The notes beneath the pieces were generated by a model that saw only the letters and a program-made list of their open reading frames with translations, searched no databases and was not told the origin of the DNA. This document shows positions 1 through 10,510 of a stretch of 64,000 nucleotides of DNA, piece after piece. The DNA is from Malus domestica. Its lineage: Eukaryota; Streptophyta; Magnoliopsida; Rosales; Rosaceae. The translations under genes were made by a program, and so were the position numbers. Numbering within the stretch: position 1 is the first letter of the stretch; each line of letters opens with the position of its first letter. The stretch spans positions 53,640,501-53,704,500 of the forward strand of contig NC_091675.1 in assembly GCF_042453785.1 (NCBI RefSeq), in the 5' to 3' direction.

Positions 1-509
1 TCGTTCTTGATAAAGTTATCCTGCCAAATTGTGTGCAATAGTAATTAAAATGAGATGATTAGTTGCTGCAAACTGTCCAATTTGTCACTCTAGTAAGCCG
101 AGCATGATGAAGTGCATCTTGTACATCTGGTCGGTTTTAGCATCTGGTTGTTTCATTTGAACACAATATGTTGGCCTGTTGCAAATTCATTTGAACAGCC
201 ATTATCGAGTCCGACTCAACAGCAAGAGGTAAGAATCCTCCATCAATTGCGAATTCCACCCCGGGTGGCAATTTGCACACAATCCACCTGCTACTCCTAC
301 CATAATAACCACATACTAATAGCTAATAAAACATGTTGATCAGTAAGCAACTCCCAGGTCAACTATGGTCACTTGAGATGGGAAAAAAGTGGCGTGCGAT
401 GGTAGGGGTAAAATATGAGAATTTACCTGTCTAATGATATTCCTCTTCATTTGTAAGTACGGGGTTTTAAGTTCATCTCACATGGAAAGCGATGAGATAT
501 TATATTTGG
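1..509. other. Intergenic, no gene recognised
   Basis: I see no supported coding region here. Short open frames have no recognisable motif. A stretch near 425-490 resembles the head of the SINE-like family seen better at 9199-9345, with a 'gatattcctcttc' start followed by 'tttgtaagt'. Confidence 0.5.
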
Positions 510-850
510 CTTTTTAGCCAAATGGCCTCTAAGATTGGCATAACTCCTCACTTTGATCCATGAAATTTAAAATCGGTAGCAGTAGTCTATGAGTTTGTCT
601 ACCGTTAATCATTTTGGTTATTTCGTGAAAAATCTCTGTTAAATAAGGACCAAAATGACATAAGTACCCTTAATTTTTTTAAATCATTTGGCCTATTGTT
701 TATTGAATTGAGGGTATTTTTGTCATTTTGGTTCTTATTTAACAGAGATTTTCACGGAATGAAGAGATGTCACTTCTATCGATTTCAAATATCAAGAACC
801 AAAGTGAAGAGATGTCAATCTCAGGGACAATTTTGAATAAAAATGCCTCT
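510..850. mobile_element. Foldback MITE (MULE-like, non-autonomous)
   Basis: The left half (about 527-655) and the right half (about 715-845) are imperfect inverted copies. For example 'aaatctctgttaaataagg' near 630 returns in reverse complement near 735-755. The outer arms pair 'ggcataactcctcactttg' with the complement of 'caaagtgaagagatgtc'. No coding capacity is visible. The outer arm motif (a 'tggtccctgag...cactttggtccct' type) recurs at 45885-45960, so this is a dispersed family. Assignment to Mutator-like MITEs is an inference from the long terminal inverted repeats; clean target duplications were not established. Confidence 0.55.
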
Positions 851-1195
851 TATACTTGTGTTGAATTCGATGTATACCTAGTTAGTGGCCGGCCTATTGT
901 GTGACCTAACCCAATCTTCCTCTCCTTAAATTGAATATCATTGAATAAAAAATAAAAAAAATTACCGGATGCCATTATTATCTTCCTTGCGGGAAAAGGG
1001 AAAGATGATTTTTTTCTTTAAAAAAAGGGTATTGTACATGGGGAAAAAAAAGAAAGATCAGAATGTCGATGACGTGTAAATCAAGTAATAGAATCATGAT
1101 CTCCTGATATATTTGGAAACTAGTTTTCTCAGTTTAATTTCTGTTTCCTATTTGAATTTGGTTTCCTTGTACAACATGCACCTCTTCCCGTACTT

Positions 1196-1229
1196 CCCTC
1201 CCTCCCTCCCTCCCTCCCTCTATATATAA
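1196..1229 (+). promoter_or_regulatory. CCCT microsatellite and TATA box upstream of the MADS gene
   Basis: A (CCCT)n tract runs directly into 'ctatatataac', a good plant TATA box about 110 bp upstream of the MADS start codon at 1340. Spacing fits a transcription start near 1255. Confidence 0.55.
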
Positions 1230-1339
1230 CTCAATCACCACCCTATTTGCTTGCTCATTGTGTATTACTTACAATTTAGAAATCGGAATTCGGAATTTGG
1301 AATTTCAGAGAGATCGCAGAGAAGATCGAGCAGAAGAAG

Positions 1340-2179
1340 ATGGTGGCTCCTACAAGAAGAAGCTTGGAACTCATACCCAACGAGAGTGCTCGAAAGATGG
1401 CCTTTCGGAAGCGAAAGAAAAATGTATACAAGAAGGCCGACGAGCTTTCCAAACTTTGCGACATTGATGTAGCCTTGATTGTCTACGAAGCTGATCAAAA
1501 CAAGGGCATCAGGCCAATTCAACCGGAGACGTGGCCACAAGATCCAGTTGAATTCAATCGCATTCTCGACAGGTACAAGACTTCCAGGGAGACTGCTGCC
1601 CCTGGTTTTTCCAAGAGAAACTTCGATTTGTCTGATTTTTATGAGGCCAGGAAGAAGAAAGATGAGAAAGATTACAGTAATGGTGACGACAATAATGATG
1701 ATGGTGATGATAGTGATGACGATGAGGATGCTCATGTTGATCCCGAACTTCATAAACCGGGCAATAAACAGATTTCTGAGGACAAGTACCCACCATGGGA
1801 TCCTCGAATAGACCTGTTTTCACAAGATGAATTGACTAAACTCATCGCTTCACTCGAAGCCAAGATACAAGCCTCGACACTGAGGATTGACTCCATGGAC
1901 AGATACAAGCTATATGCTGAAAAACAGAATCGAAATTTATCCCGGCCTGAGTCAAGCTCAGGAAAAACACTGCAACATCTGAAGCCTGCGAATTTTGATG
2001 TTCAGAAGCCCCCCTCTCAAAACCCAATGAATACTACGACGACTGCTTCTACTACTAGTACTTCAGCCACTCAATCAAAGCCTCCGACGTCTGTGAAATG
2101 TCCAATGCTTCCAAGTGCATGGATTTCATTCTCAGAATCACAGAAGACTTCATTAAGGACGTCATCATCTGGTGGATGA
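1340..2179 (+). CDS. Type I (M-gamma-like) MADS-box transcription factor
   Basis: A single-exon frame of 279 residues. The N-terminal 60 residues form a MADS DNA-binding domain: 'LIPNESARKMAFRKRKKNVY' at about residues 10-29, then KKADELSKLCDIDVALIVY. The 'NESARK..FRKRKK' signature, the short intronless structure and the W-P motif after the domain (ETWPQDP) are typical of the M-gamma group (AGL80/PHERES relatives). These act in the nucleus, mostly in female gametophyte and endosperm. There is no keratin-like K domain. Residues about 110-135 are strongly acidic (runs of D and N), and the C-terminus is rich in T, S and P. The first ATG of the frame gives a normal MADS start, and a TATA box lies about 110 bp upstream. 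Exact subfamily rests on recall. Confidence 0.85.
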   Translation: MVAPTRRSLELIPNESARKMAFRKRKKNVYKKADELSKLCDIDVALIVYEADQNKGIRPIQPETWPQDPVEFNRILDRYKTSRETAAPGFSKRNFDLSDFYEARKKKDEKDYSNGDDNNDDGDDSDDDEDAHVDPELHKPGNKQISEDKYPPWDPRIDLFSQDELTKLIASLEAKIQASTLRIDSMDRYKLYAEKQNRNLSRPESSSGKTLQHLKPANFDVQKPPSQNPMNTTTTASTTSTSATQSKPPTSVKCPMLPSAWISFSESQKTSLRTSSSGG

Positions 2180-3178
2180 GTGGATCTAATCCTTGGTTAT
2201 CCAACTTCTACTAATGTTTAGTTTGATTTTTCTTTTTGGACAATAGTAATTTTGATTGGTTCATCTTTTGATTTACCGTTTGGCTATAAATGAATTTGAC
2301 CTTAAGTTTTTGTTTAGAGATCAATTAGCGATATATTGTTTCATAATTTTAGCTCCATTAATTCATTGTTGGAAATTGGTTATTATGCTTTTGCTCTGAT
2401 TCGTGATAACATCCTAATAAATTTATCGCGAATGCTTTTGTCCAATCAATTCTGTTTGTAGTTGTACTTTGAGTACATCAAAAACAACAAAGCTAAGTGA
2501 GTTCGGCTGTATGAATATTAAAACACCACTGCGTTGAATGAAAAAATTTGAAGGAGCCCAGGTGAGTTTAGTTGTAAAAAAAATGGCTAGATTTGCATAA
2601 TTCTGATGAATTCGGTTCGACAAATATATATAATGAAAATGATGGAAACAGATTAATTTTGAGATTAAGTTAATGTAAGTACACAAATGAAGTACATGGT
2701 TTTCATATTTCTGAAGTTGCTACAAAACTTAAACAGAATTGCATTTTATGGCTAGCCCATTGTGAGGTTTAGCCTACCTCCCACCCTTTATGTAGATAAT
2801 ATCGAATGTATTCAAATTAGAACTAGCCGTTAAATTGACTGGTAAGAAAGATGAAGTTGAAAGGATGGAATTAACTTAGGTTTCAACATATATTGGGGAA
2901 GGGAAATGGCTATGACCCATATTGGCTGCAATCACCAACCTATAAATTCTGGCTTAGATTGGTCTGCTGCCTTTGCATTGTCAAAATATATATACAGTGA
3001 AACTTGTCTGGTAAAATATATATACCATTGAACATTAAAACATTACTACTTTAATTAATCGCAAGTTTAACAACAGTAGACATGGTTTTTTCAAATTTCA
3101 ACGGCGCTAGAAAACCAAAAACGAATTTCCTACAAGTAATGAATCGAAGATCATCAGCATTAATTCTCAGACAATATG
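2180..3178. other. Intergenic, with a SINE-like tail fragment
   Basis: No coding region was recognised. Positions about 2748-2812 ('agcccattgtgaggtttagc', then 'gtagataatatcg') match the 3' part of the SINE-like family seen at 6905-7010 and 9199-9345. Confidence 0.45.
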
Positions 3179-5972
3179 TCAGAACACAGCTGCAAGGATC
3201 AACAGCGAGACAAAGACTACGATGGAACGCTTTGATGCTGTCGCACTAGGAGCCGCATTGGGAAGTCTAGGGTACTCGTCCGGAGGGGCCATCACACATT
3301 CATCCCCGTTGAATGAAATTTTCCTAGGAAAAGTCCATCCCTCTCTAAAAGTGAAAGTCCCTGCATCTTTGTGCAGTAGCATCTCAGTCTGCACGACCCC
3401 ATTCTTCCCCCTAGTGAGTAACAGGTCGTTGTAGTATTTGATTCCCCAAAACATTCCTGTATCATCTGTAGAAAGCAAATGCACCTTAATGTTATTTCAA
3501 AGTTGTGTATTCTAAACAGAATAAATTATGGGGCTTTCGGTTTGTTTAACTTACTTATGGTTCCATACTGATTGAGAGGGTGGTAGTTGAAGCTGAAAAG
3601 CCGAGTCAAGCTTTGCAGACTCGGGTGCTGAACGACTAAGGTCCAGTAAGAATAGTTTTTAACGAAATTGTAATTGGAGATTGTAATCTTGACCCTCCAG
3701 TACTCCTTGTAACTCTGCTTGACATGCCAATGTACTCTTATTGGGCACATGTGCCGCGAACAAGTCACCAAAGGTGATGGTTCTTCAGTCTCATGGGTGT
3801 GCGGAAGTTGCAGAAGAGGTGGAGATTCTTCACCTGGCCTGCTGATTTGTAGTATACACAAAAATTGATTCATTGTAGAGAATACCAAAGAAATATTGAA
3901 GCACGAAGTATAAGACACAAGGTTCTTAAAAGCAACTATTTCCAACAAAGACAAATAAAAACTTCAAAGATTTGAAATAACATGTCCCAAAGCTGTTTAA
4001 GTTCTTTGTAAATGTTTCAGAAAAGTCTGCTTTAAATCATCAAAACATGTTTTAGTTTCATATTTCTTTGTTAGAGAATCGATAACCTAGATCTTTCTTA
4101 CTTCACGCATTTCACTCCGGGAAGTCCTTGGCATCCACAGCTGCACTTGGGGCACCGAACAATGGTGCTACTGTAGAACGCAGACAAGGAAGCACAGCAC
4201 TTTGGAGAAGGTGATGCTCTGATCAGGGAGTAGATGCAGGTCACATTCCATGTCTCTACAATAAAACCACATCAAACATGTTACACAAATAAAATTAACT
4301 CTCACTAACCCTAAAACATTTCACTAATAGCCAAGTGCTTCTAGTTTATTATTGACCCGAAAATGCTTTTTGACAAAATACATGCTTCTCCAAGAAGCGT
4401 TTCAAAGTGCTTTCGTCACCCTAAAAACATTTGCCTAAACTTTGTGAAACCTTATTTTAATTATCCAGCCAATACCCCAGGTACGCTTTAAGTAGTGCTT
4501 CTGTCACTGTAAGAAGCACTTTTGCGTCCAAACTTTGTAGGAAAGTAATTCTAGTTATCTAATACACCAAAGACGTTCTTTTGTAGCCCTAAAAATTTTA
4601 ATAAACGCTTTTATCTACTTCTTGCGAACCTTTGGTAATAAACGCTTAAAGTTATATGAAAGCGATACTGAGTGAAATTTTTGAATGCTCACCGAGTACT
4701 TGTTTCCATCGACGACCATCATGACTAAACTTTGTCGGTTGGACTTGGAATGGCATGCCGCAGGTGTAACCAGGGAGTCCAATGGTGAAATTGATGGGCA
4801 TAACTATGTCTTTCCCTGCAAAGGATCCGACGCTCATCGCAAAAGAAGATCCGAACTTGGAAGAGTCTTGGATCATGGAAGAGAGCTCTCCTCCCTTGCA
4901 GCAATTGAAGTACTGCTTGTTGAAAGGGGCTCCGGGCAACAGATCGATAACCACCGGCTTCCTTTTACAGCAATGAGGAAGGTCTGGTGAACCCTTGAAC
5001 TTGGAGCAGTTTCCTTGCTCAATGGCCTCAGCTCCCCACATGTCCCATATCACTTCATCACCTTTCCATGTCCAACCCAACTTCCAACCGGGCCGGTCCA
5101 CGTGGCGAAACTGCTGGAAGTTGTATATCGATACTTTAATCTGAAATAATAATGTAGTAAAAATCAAGTAAATATTCTTCTTACGGATGCTCAGTTTAAA
5201 TCTCCTTAACCAAATCCAGTAGAAAGGATTCTGTTTTGCAATTATCTGCAATAATTAGGTGGTTTTTTAATTGCCCCAACATCGTTTTGAGACTTCCCTC
5301 AGTACAAGAAAAGATGTCTTTTGTGACAAACATTTATCGCGACAAAACAACAAATGATCATGAAAAGTGTCCCGGTAAATGCAACATTTGTCAACGTCTA
5401 GATTTACAGCAAATCCCACATAAGTGTCGTGGAAGCTCTACTAACAATGGACGCTTTGCTCACCCGCACATTTTTTTTCACGTGTGAAATGTTAAAAATA
5501 ACCAAAATCCAAATCAATAGAATATTTCTTCATATATTCTTTTTTTATTATTAATCAAGAATACTTCACGAGAGATTAAGTGTATATGTTTGTTAAAAAC
5601 TCCCTGGCCCTGTGGGGCTATTTTGGAAATTCAAGTAACAAAATACAGGACCTAGACAAATATCTCAAGTGACAGACTGCAGGTTTTCTCTTCTGGTAAT
5701 GCAGTGCAATGAAATGAAATAACAAAAAACTCACGTACGTACATCAGATGAGCTTCCACTTTGCTGCAGAAAATCCCATCTGATTGTTATGTTGGCATAT
5801 GGATCTAATGGATCATACCCATCTGCATCATATATTAATTGTCACCAAAATTTCAACAAATGAATTAAACAAAAATCTTAGAGATAGGGAGAGAGAGAGA
5901 GGTAGCTAGTTACTTACATGATAATCCGAAGGAGTTGATAAGAGAGAAGATGAAAACCAAGAGCAGGTTCAT
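3179..5972 (-). CDS. COBRA-like GPI-anchored cell-wall protein (six exons)
   Basis: Exons inferred from GT/AG sites and phase: 5972-5918, 5822-5743, 5140-4693, 4255-4102, 3841-3555 and 3465-3179. They join in frame to about 436 residues, close to COBRA family length. Residues 1-18 are a hydrophobic signal peptide (MNLLLVFIFSLINSFGLS). 'YDPLDPYANITIRWDF' follows, the family's N-terminal cellulose-binding-like segment. Exon 3 has HVDRPGWKLGWTWKGDEVIW and paired cysteines (HCCKRKP, NCCKGGE). Exon 4 has the CCxS cysteine-rich block (CSCGCQ). The last exon has 'MFWGIKYYNDLL' and ends in a hydrophobic tail (VVFVSLLILAAVF) after small residues, a GPI-attachment signal. COBRA proteins act at the outer plasma membrane in cellulose microfibril deposition. 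Length resembles COBL4-type members, but the subgroup is not proven. The 5'-UTR abuts the duplicated block at 6077. Confidence 0.92.
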
Positions 5973-6185
5973 CTTTTCTCCAAATTCAAAATCTCCAAAT
6001 TGAACTGCAATAATATATATCCAGACACTTGAGAGAGATTATATTCTCAAAAAGCTAATTAATCTTTTTTTCGTATGTAATTTATTATTAGTGTGAGATA
6101 ATGCAGATGACGATGATCAATTTCTAAATTAGTAACTCACAGTCACAGTCACTAGTGCTGGATCACTGCTGTATATTGCAATATG

Positions 6186-6515
6186 AGAAACTTTTAAGTG
6201 TGCTCGGAATATAAGGTGGTTCACCATATGTCATTATATTAGTGAAGGAAGTTTTATCTTTCAAGTGTCTTTTCACTTGTATAATGACATATGATGTATC
6301 ATCCTTGGTTCCCGGCACATTGAAAAATCTTTCATTGCGATATAAAGAGATTTTTCAGTGTGTTCGGAACACAGGATGATACATCATGTGTCACTATACA
6401 AATGATGAGATATTTGTATTAAAAAATTAACAACTTGAAAAATAAAATTTCCCTCCACTTATATAATAATACATGGTATACTATTCATGTTTTGAGCACA
6501 AAATAAAAATTTCTC
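6186..6515. mobile_element. Foldback MITE cluster
   Basis: Alternating inverted arms: 'gtgtgctcggaatataagg' near 6199, its inverted form near 6297-6325 ('catccttggttcccggcac'), and again 'gtgttcggaacacaggatg' near 6360, with a last inverted arm near 6470-6500. The sequence looks like overlapping copies of a short TIR element. The unit B equivalent (about 8580-8815) keeps only the later arms. Confidence 0.5.
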
Positions 6516-6904
6516 TTGCGATATATAGCTAGCTAATTCTTTGACCCCATTAATTACTAATTAATAATTAAGTAAGATTCCTCTCTTTATAAACACCATG
6601 TTTTTAATTAATTGCTGAAACTTGAACTAAATAAGCAAGCTTGCTACACAGCACTATACATATTTGTTTGTATTTTTACCCAAATATAAAATATGCTTCA
6701 CCAGTCGGTCTGCATTATTGGGCTATCTAGCCAGGGGACCTTATTAGTAATTAGGGTTTAGGGTAAAAATTATTTAGACAAGAAAGGACATTTATCAAAT
6801 AATAATGATGGAATCGGAACCTGAATACATGTAGGATCCTCTACTTGTGTCTTTTGGTGCTCCATGTTTTGCAGGTGTATTCAAAGTTACATTTGAGTCA
6901 CTTA

Positions 6905-7010
6905 GTACTACGGTCGAGTGATATTTGAACCACATTATTATTAGCCAATTGTGAAGCTTAGTCCATTCTCTCTCATTCTTTTAATGTAGATAATATCATT
7001 TGTTTAAAAA
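6905..7010 (+). mobile_element. SINE-like element, internally deleted
   Basis: Matches 9199-9345 at its start ('cggtcgagtgatatt') and 3' part ('gaaccacattattattagcc', 'gtagataatatcatttg'), but the middle with the B-box-like motif is missing. It is the unit A counterpart of the fuller copy in unit B. Confidence 0.5.
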
Positions 7011-7948
7011 ATGTCCAAATAAATAAAAAATTGAGTGTAAAAGTTATTGCCCACACCAAGTAGAAAGAAAATATGTCATTCTGACAAGAAAGCTATGATC
7101 TATATTATGATTACAATCATCTTCGATTCACGTGCTCGAGAATTCGGTACTCAATATAATCATCATTTGATGGGAAGATATGATGTAGTAACATCTAATA
7201 AGCATATTGATCGTCAAATATTGATTGTACAATATACTTATAAATATTGTAGTCAGTTCATACTAAATAAACCAAATTAGAACATTCACATTTAAGTATG
7301 TCCATTGGACTGTGAAACAAAAAACTCAATGCAGACAGACCTTCAGTCCACATACCACAGAAATCGATTGTCAGTTGACGTAGGTTTCTTTTCGTGTCTA
7401 GAATTGGACTTATAAGGCAATAGTTCAGCGGCATGTAACATCTCTTGTCAAATAACACACTATCAAGCGTAAGTTTTTTTCTACATGGTAATGTATTAAT
7501 AAATTAAGACGTCATATGATGGTAAACTCATTTCATATAAATTGCTTTTTCAAAATTAACGCAAGTCATAGTTTGATGTAAGGACAAAAAACACAACACG
7601 CTCACACATGCGTAAAAATATATGAAATTTGTTTCTATTATTTTTTAATTAGGGGGCAACCACATGAAAAATAAGCCTGCAAATAAAAGCAATTTCCAGA
7701 TTCAAATTTAACGCAAATATAACATAAAGGGTTGTAAGCTCACCAGATTTCAGAGACTAGAAAGACAAAATTCATGAGAAAATCAGCATAGAAACAAATA
7801 TCCAAGTACCATCCCTGTGTTCATTCCATGTTTGCAACCATTTTAGAGACAAGGTTGCTGAAGTCGAGAAAACGCTAACGTCGTTATCAAGCTTATACGC
7901 GGATATATAGGTATATATAGAGAACCCCACAGTGCCCGGGAAGCACAA

Positions 7949-8177
7949 GATAAGGACTTGGATTGTCTGCCCTTCCCATCTCATACCCTTCTCATACCCT
8001 CCTATTTTTGTGGTCACGGTTAAACCACGTCAAGATTTTATATTCCCATTACATTTTGTCTTATTATTTCTATAAAAAAAAATCAATATAAAATGTTGAC
8101 GTGCCTTAACTGTAACCACATAATATAGGAGGGCATAGGAAATGCATAGGATGGTGAGGGCAGACAATCCAAGTTCG
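7949..8177. mobile_element. 229-bp MITE present only in unit A
   Basis: Terminal inverted repeats: 'ggacttggattgtctgccc' at the left and the complement of 'gggcagacaatccaagttc' at the right. The interior has 'gtcttattatttctataaaa' and 'aatcaatataaaatgttga', also found in the related element at about 34000-34230. ACAA stands on both sides (7945-7948 and 8178-8181). The equivalent site in unit B reads ACAAACAA with no element. There is no coding capacity. The superfamily is not certain. Confidence 0.75.
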
Positions 8178-8413
8178 ACAATATGTGCAAAAATTTAAGA
8201 ACAAATTTATACAGATATGGAAATAGTGAGTCTCAGTTGCAGATGAATTCCCGTCACTGGCTTCAGGTTAACTCAGTTCATCCCTGAGATGGAGCGAATA
8301 TGGGCAATCCTGGAATTGAAAGAAGGTATTAGATGGGACATTATATTATATTGCTTGCAAACATGGTGAATACGATAATCAACGAAAAAACAAAACAATA
8401 AAATTGCAAGAAG

Positions 8414-8474
8414 GTAATTTATTATTAGTGTGAGATACTGCAGATGACGATGATCAATTTCTAAATTCAACAAG
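8414..8474. repeat. Extra 61-bp copy at the duplication junction
   Basis: Begins 'gtaatttattattagtgtg' exactly as unit A (6077) and unit B (8475) do, and stops after 'caatttctaaatt'. It is a third, short tandem copy of the left edge of the duplicated block, lying between the two units. Confidence 0.8.
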
Positions 8475-10510
8475 GTAATTTATTATTAGTGTGAGATAAT
8501 GCAGATGACGATGATCAATTTCTAAATTAGTAACTCAGCCAGAGTCACTAGTGCTGGATCACTGTATGTTGCAATATGATAACATATGATATACCATCCT
8601 TGGTTCCCATAACAATGAAAAATCTTTCATTGCGAGATAGATAGATTTTTCAGTGTGTCCGAAATACGGAATGGTACACTACGTGTTACTATATAAGTGA
8701 TGAAATATTTGTATTAAAAAATTAACAACTTGAAAAATAAAACTTCCCTCTACTTATATAATGATGCATAGTGTACTATTTGTGTTCTGAGCACAATGAA
8801 AACTTTTCTCTTGCGATGTATAGCTAGCTAACTCTTTGACCCCATTAATTAATAATTAATAATTAAGTAAGATTCCTCTATTTATACACACCATGTTTTT
8901 AATTAATTGCTGAAACTTGAACTATATAAGCAAGCTTGCTAGACAGCACTATAGATATTTGTTTGTTTTTTTTACCCAAATATAAAATATGCTCCACCAG
9001 TCAGTCTGCATTATTGGGCTATCTAGCTAGGGGACCTTATTAGGGTTTACGTTAAAAATTATATAGACAAGAAAGGAAATTTATCAAATAATAATGATGG
9101 AATTGGAACCTGAATATATGTAGGATCCTCTACTTGTGTCTTTTGGTGCTCCATGTTTTGTAGGTGTATTGAAATATATATTTGAGTTACTTAGTAATAC
9201 GGTCGAGTGATATTCCTCTTTACTAGTAAGTGAGAAGTCTTTGGTTCGATTTTTTGTCAAAAACAAATTTGAACCATATTATTATTAGCCCGTTGTGATT
9301 TAGTTTACTCCATCATCCCTTTAGTGTAGATGATATCATTTGTTAACAAAAAGTCCCATTTGAATAAAAATTTTGAGTGTAAAAGTTATTGCCCGCACCA
9401 ACTAGAAAGAAAATATGTCATTCTGACAAGAAAATTATGATCTATATTATGAATACAATCATCTTCGGTTCACGTGCTCGAGAATTTAGTACTCAGTACA
9501 ATCATCATCCAATGATCAGATATGATGTAGTAACTTCTAATAACCATATTTGACCGTTAAATATTGATTGTACAACATGCTTATAAGTATTGTAGCCAGT
9601 TCAGACTAAATAAACAAAATTAGAACTTTCACATTTAAGTATGTCCATGGGACTAGGAAACAAAAAACTCAATGCAGACAGACATTCAGTGCACATACAA
9701 CAGATGTCAATTGCCAGTTGACAGGTTTCTTTCCGTGTCTAAAATTGGAGGACTTATATGGCAATACTTCAGCGGCATGTAATGTCTCTTGTCCAATTAC
9801 ACATTATGATGCGTAAGTTTTTTTTTTTTTTTCCACATGGTAATGTATTAGAACGTCGTATAATGGTAAATCTATTTCATGTAAATTGCTCTCTCAAAAT
9901 TGACGTATGTCATAGTTTGATACAAGGACAAAAAACACAACGCACTCACACACTCGTAAAAATATATGAAAATTGTTTCTATTATTTTTTAGGGGGCAAC
10001 CACATGAAAAATAAGCCTGAAAATAAAAGCAATTTCCAGGTTCAAATTTAACGAAAATTTAACATAAAGGGCTATAAGCTTCACCAGATTTCAGAGACTA
10101 GAAAAAACAAAATTCGTGAGAAAATCAGCATAGAAACAAATATCCAAGTACCATCCCTGTGTTCATTCCATGTTTGCAACCATTTTAGAGACGAGGTTCA
10201 AGAGAACACGCTAACGTCGTTATCGATGCTTATACGCAGATATATATAGGTATATCTTGAGAACCCCACAGAGCCCTGGAAGCACAAACAATATGTGCAA
10301 AAATTTAAGAAGAAATTATACAGATATGGAAATAGTGAGTCTCAGTTGCAGACAAATTCCCGTCACGGGCTTCAGGTAAACTCGGTTCATCCCTGAGATG
10401 GAGCGAATATCGGCAATCCTGGAATTGAAAGAAGGTATTAGATGGGATTGCTTGAAAAAAAAGGAGAATATGGTAATCAACAAATAAACAAAACAAGAAA
10501 ATTGCAAGAA
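8475..10510. repeat. Tandem segmental duplication, unit B
   Basis: The direct counterpart of 6077-8413. It lacks the MITE, and its right end merges into the true 3'-UTR of UBLCP1 ('attgcaagaacgataaaag', near 10501). This indicates unit B occupies the original locus next to the gene and unit A is the displaced copy. No protein-coding gene is seen apart from the UTR exon. Confidence 0.8.
9199..9345 (+). mobile_element. SINE-like element, fullest copy
   Basis: A 'gagtgatattcctc' head, a 'gtaagtgagaagtc' segment, a B-box-like 'ggttcga', then 'attattagcccgttgtgat' and 'gtagatgatatcatttg'. Related fragments occur at about 425-490, 2748-2812, 6905-7010, 36000-36060 and (minus) 37739-37818. The Pol III-like box suggests a tRNA-derived SINE; that is an inference. 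Confidence 0.55.

Larger units (their letters stand above)
6077..8413. repeat. Tandem segmental duplication, unit A
   Basis: Unit A is an older or diverged direct copy of unit B (8475-10510). Shared landmarks in the same order include 'gtgagataatgcagatgacg' (6092 / 8490), 'gtaggatcctctacttgtg' (6831 / 9120), 'ccaagtaccatccctgtg' (near 7804 / 10147) and 'cagttcatccctgagatgg' (near 8273 / 10383). Unit A carries a 229-bp MITE that unit B lacks and has lost about 56 bp of a SINE-like element near 6920. Its right end is a copy of the UBLCP1 3'-UTR exon and intron. No intact gene is seen inside. Confidence 0.85.

Noticed and set aside
1265-1753. 162-residue minus-strand open frame
   Set aside because: It lies entirely antisense to the MADS gene and consists of hydrophobic residues from the complement of the acidic codon run.
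4685-4990. Plus-strand frames over the COBRA-like exon 3
   Set aside because: Antisense shadows of a clearly coding exon with no motifs of their own.
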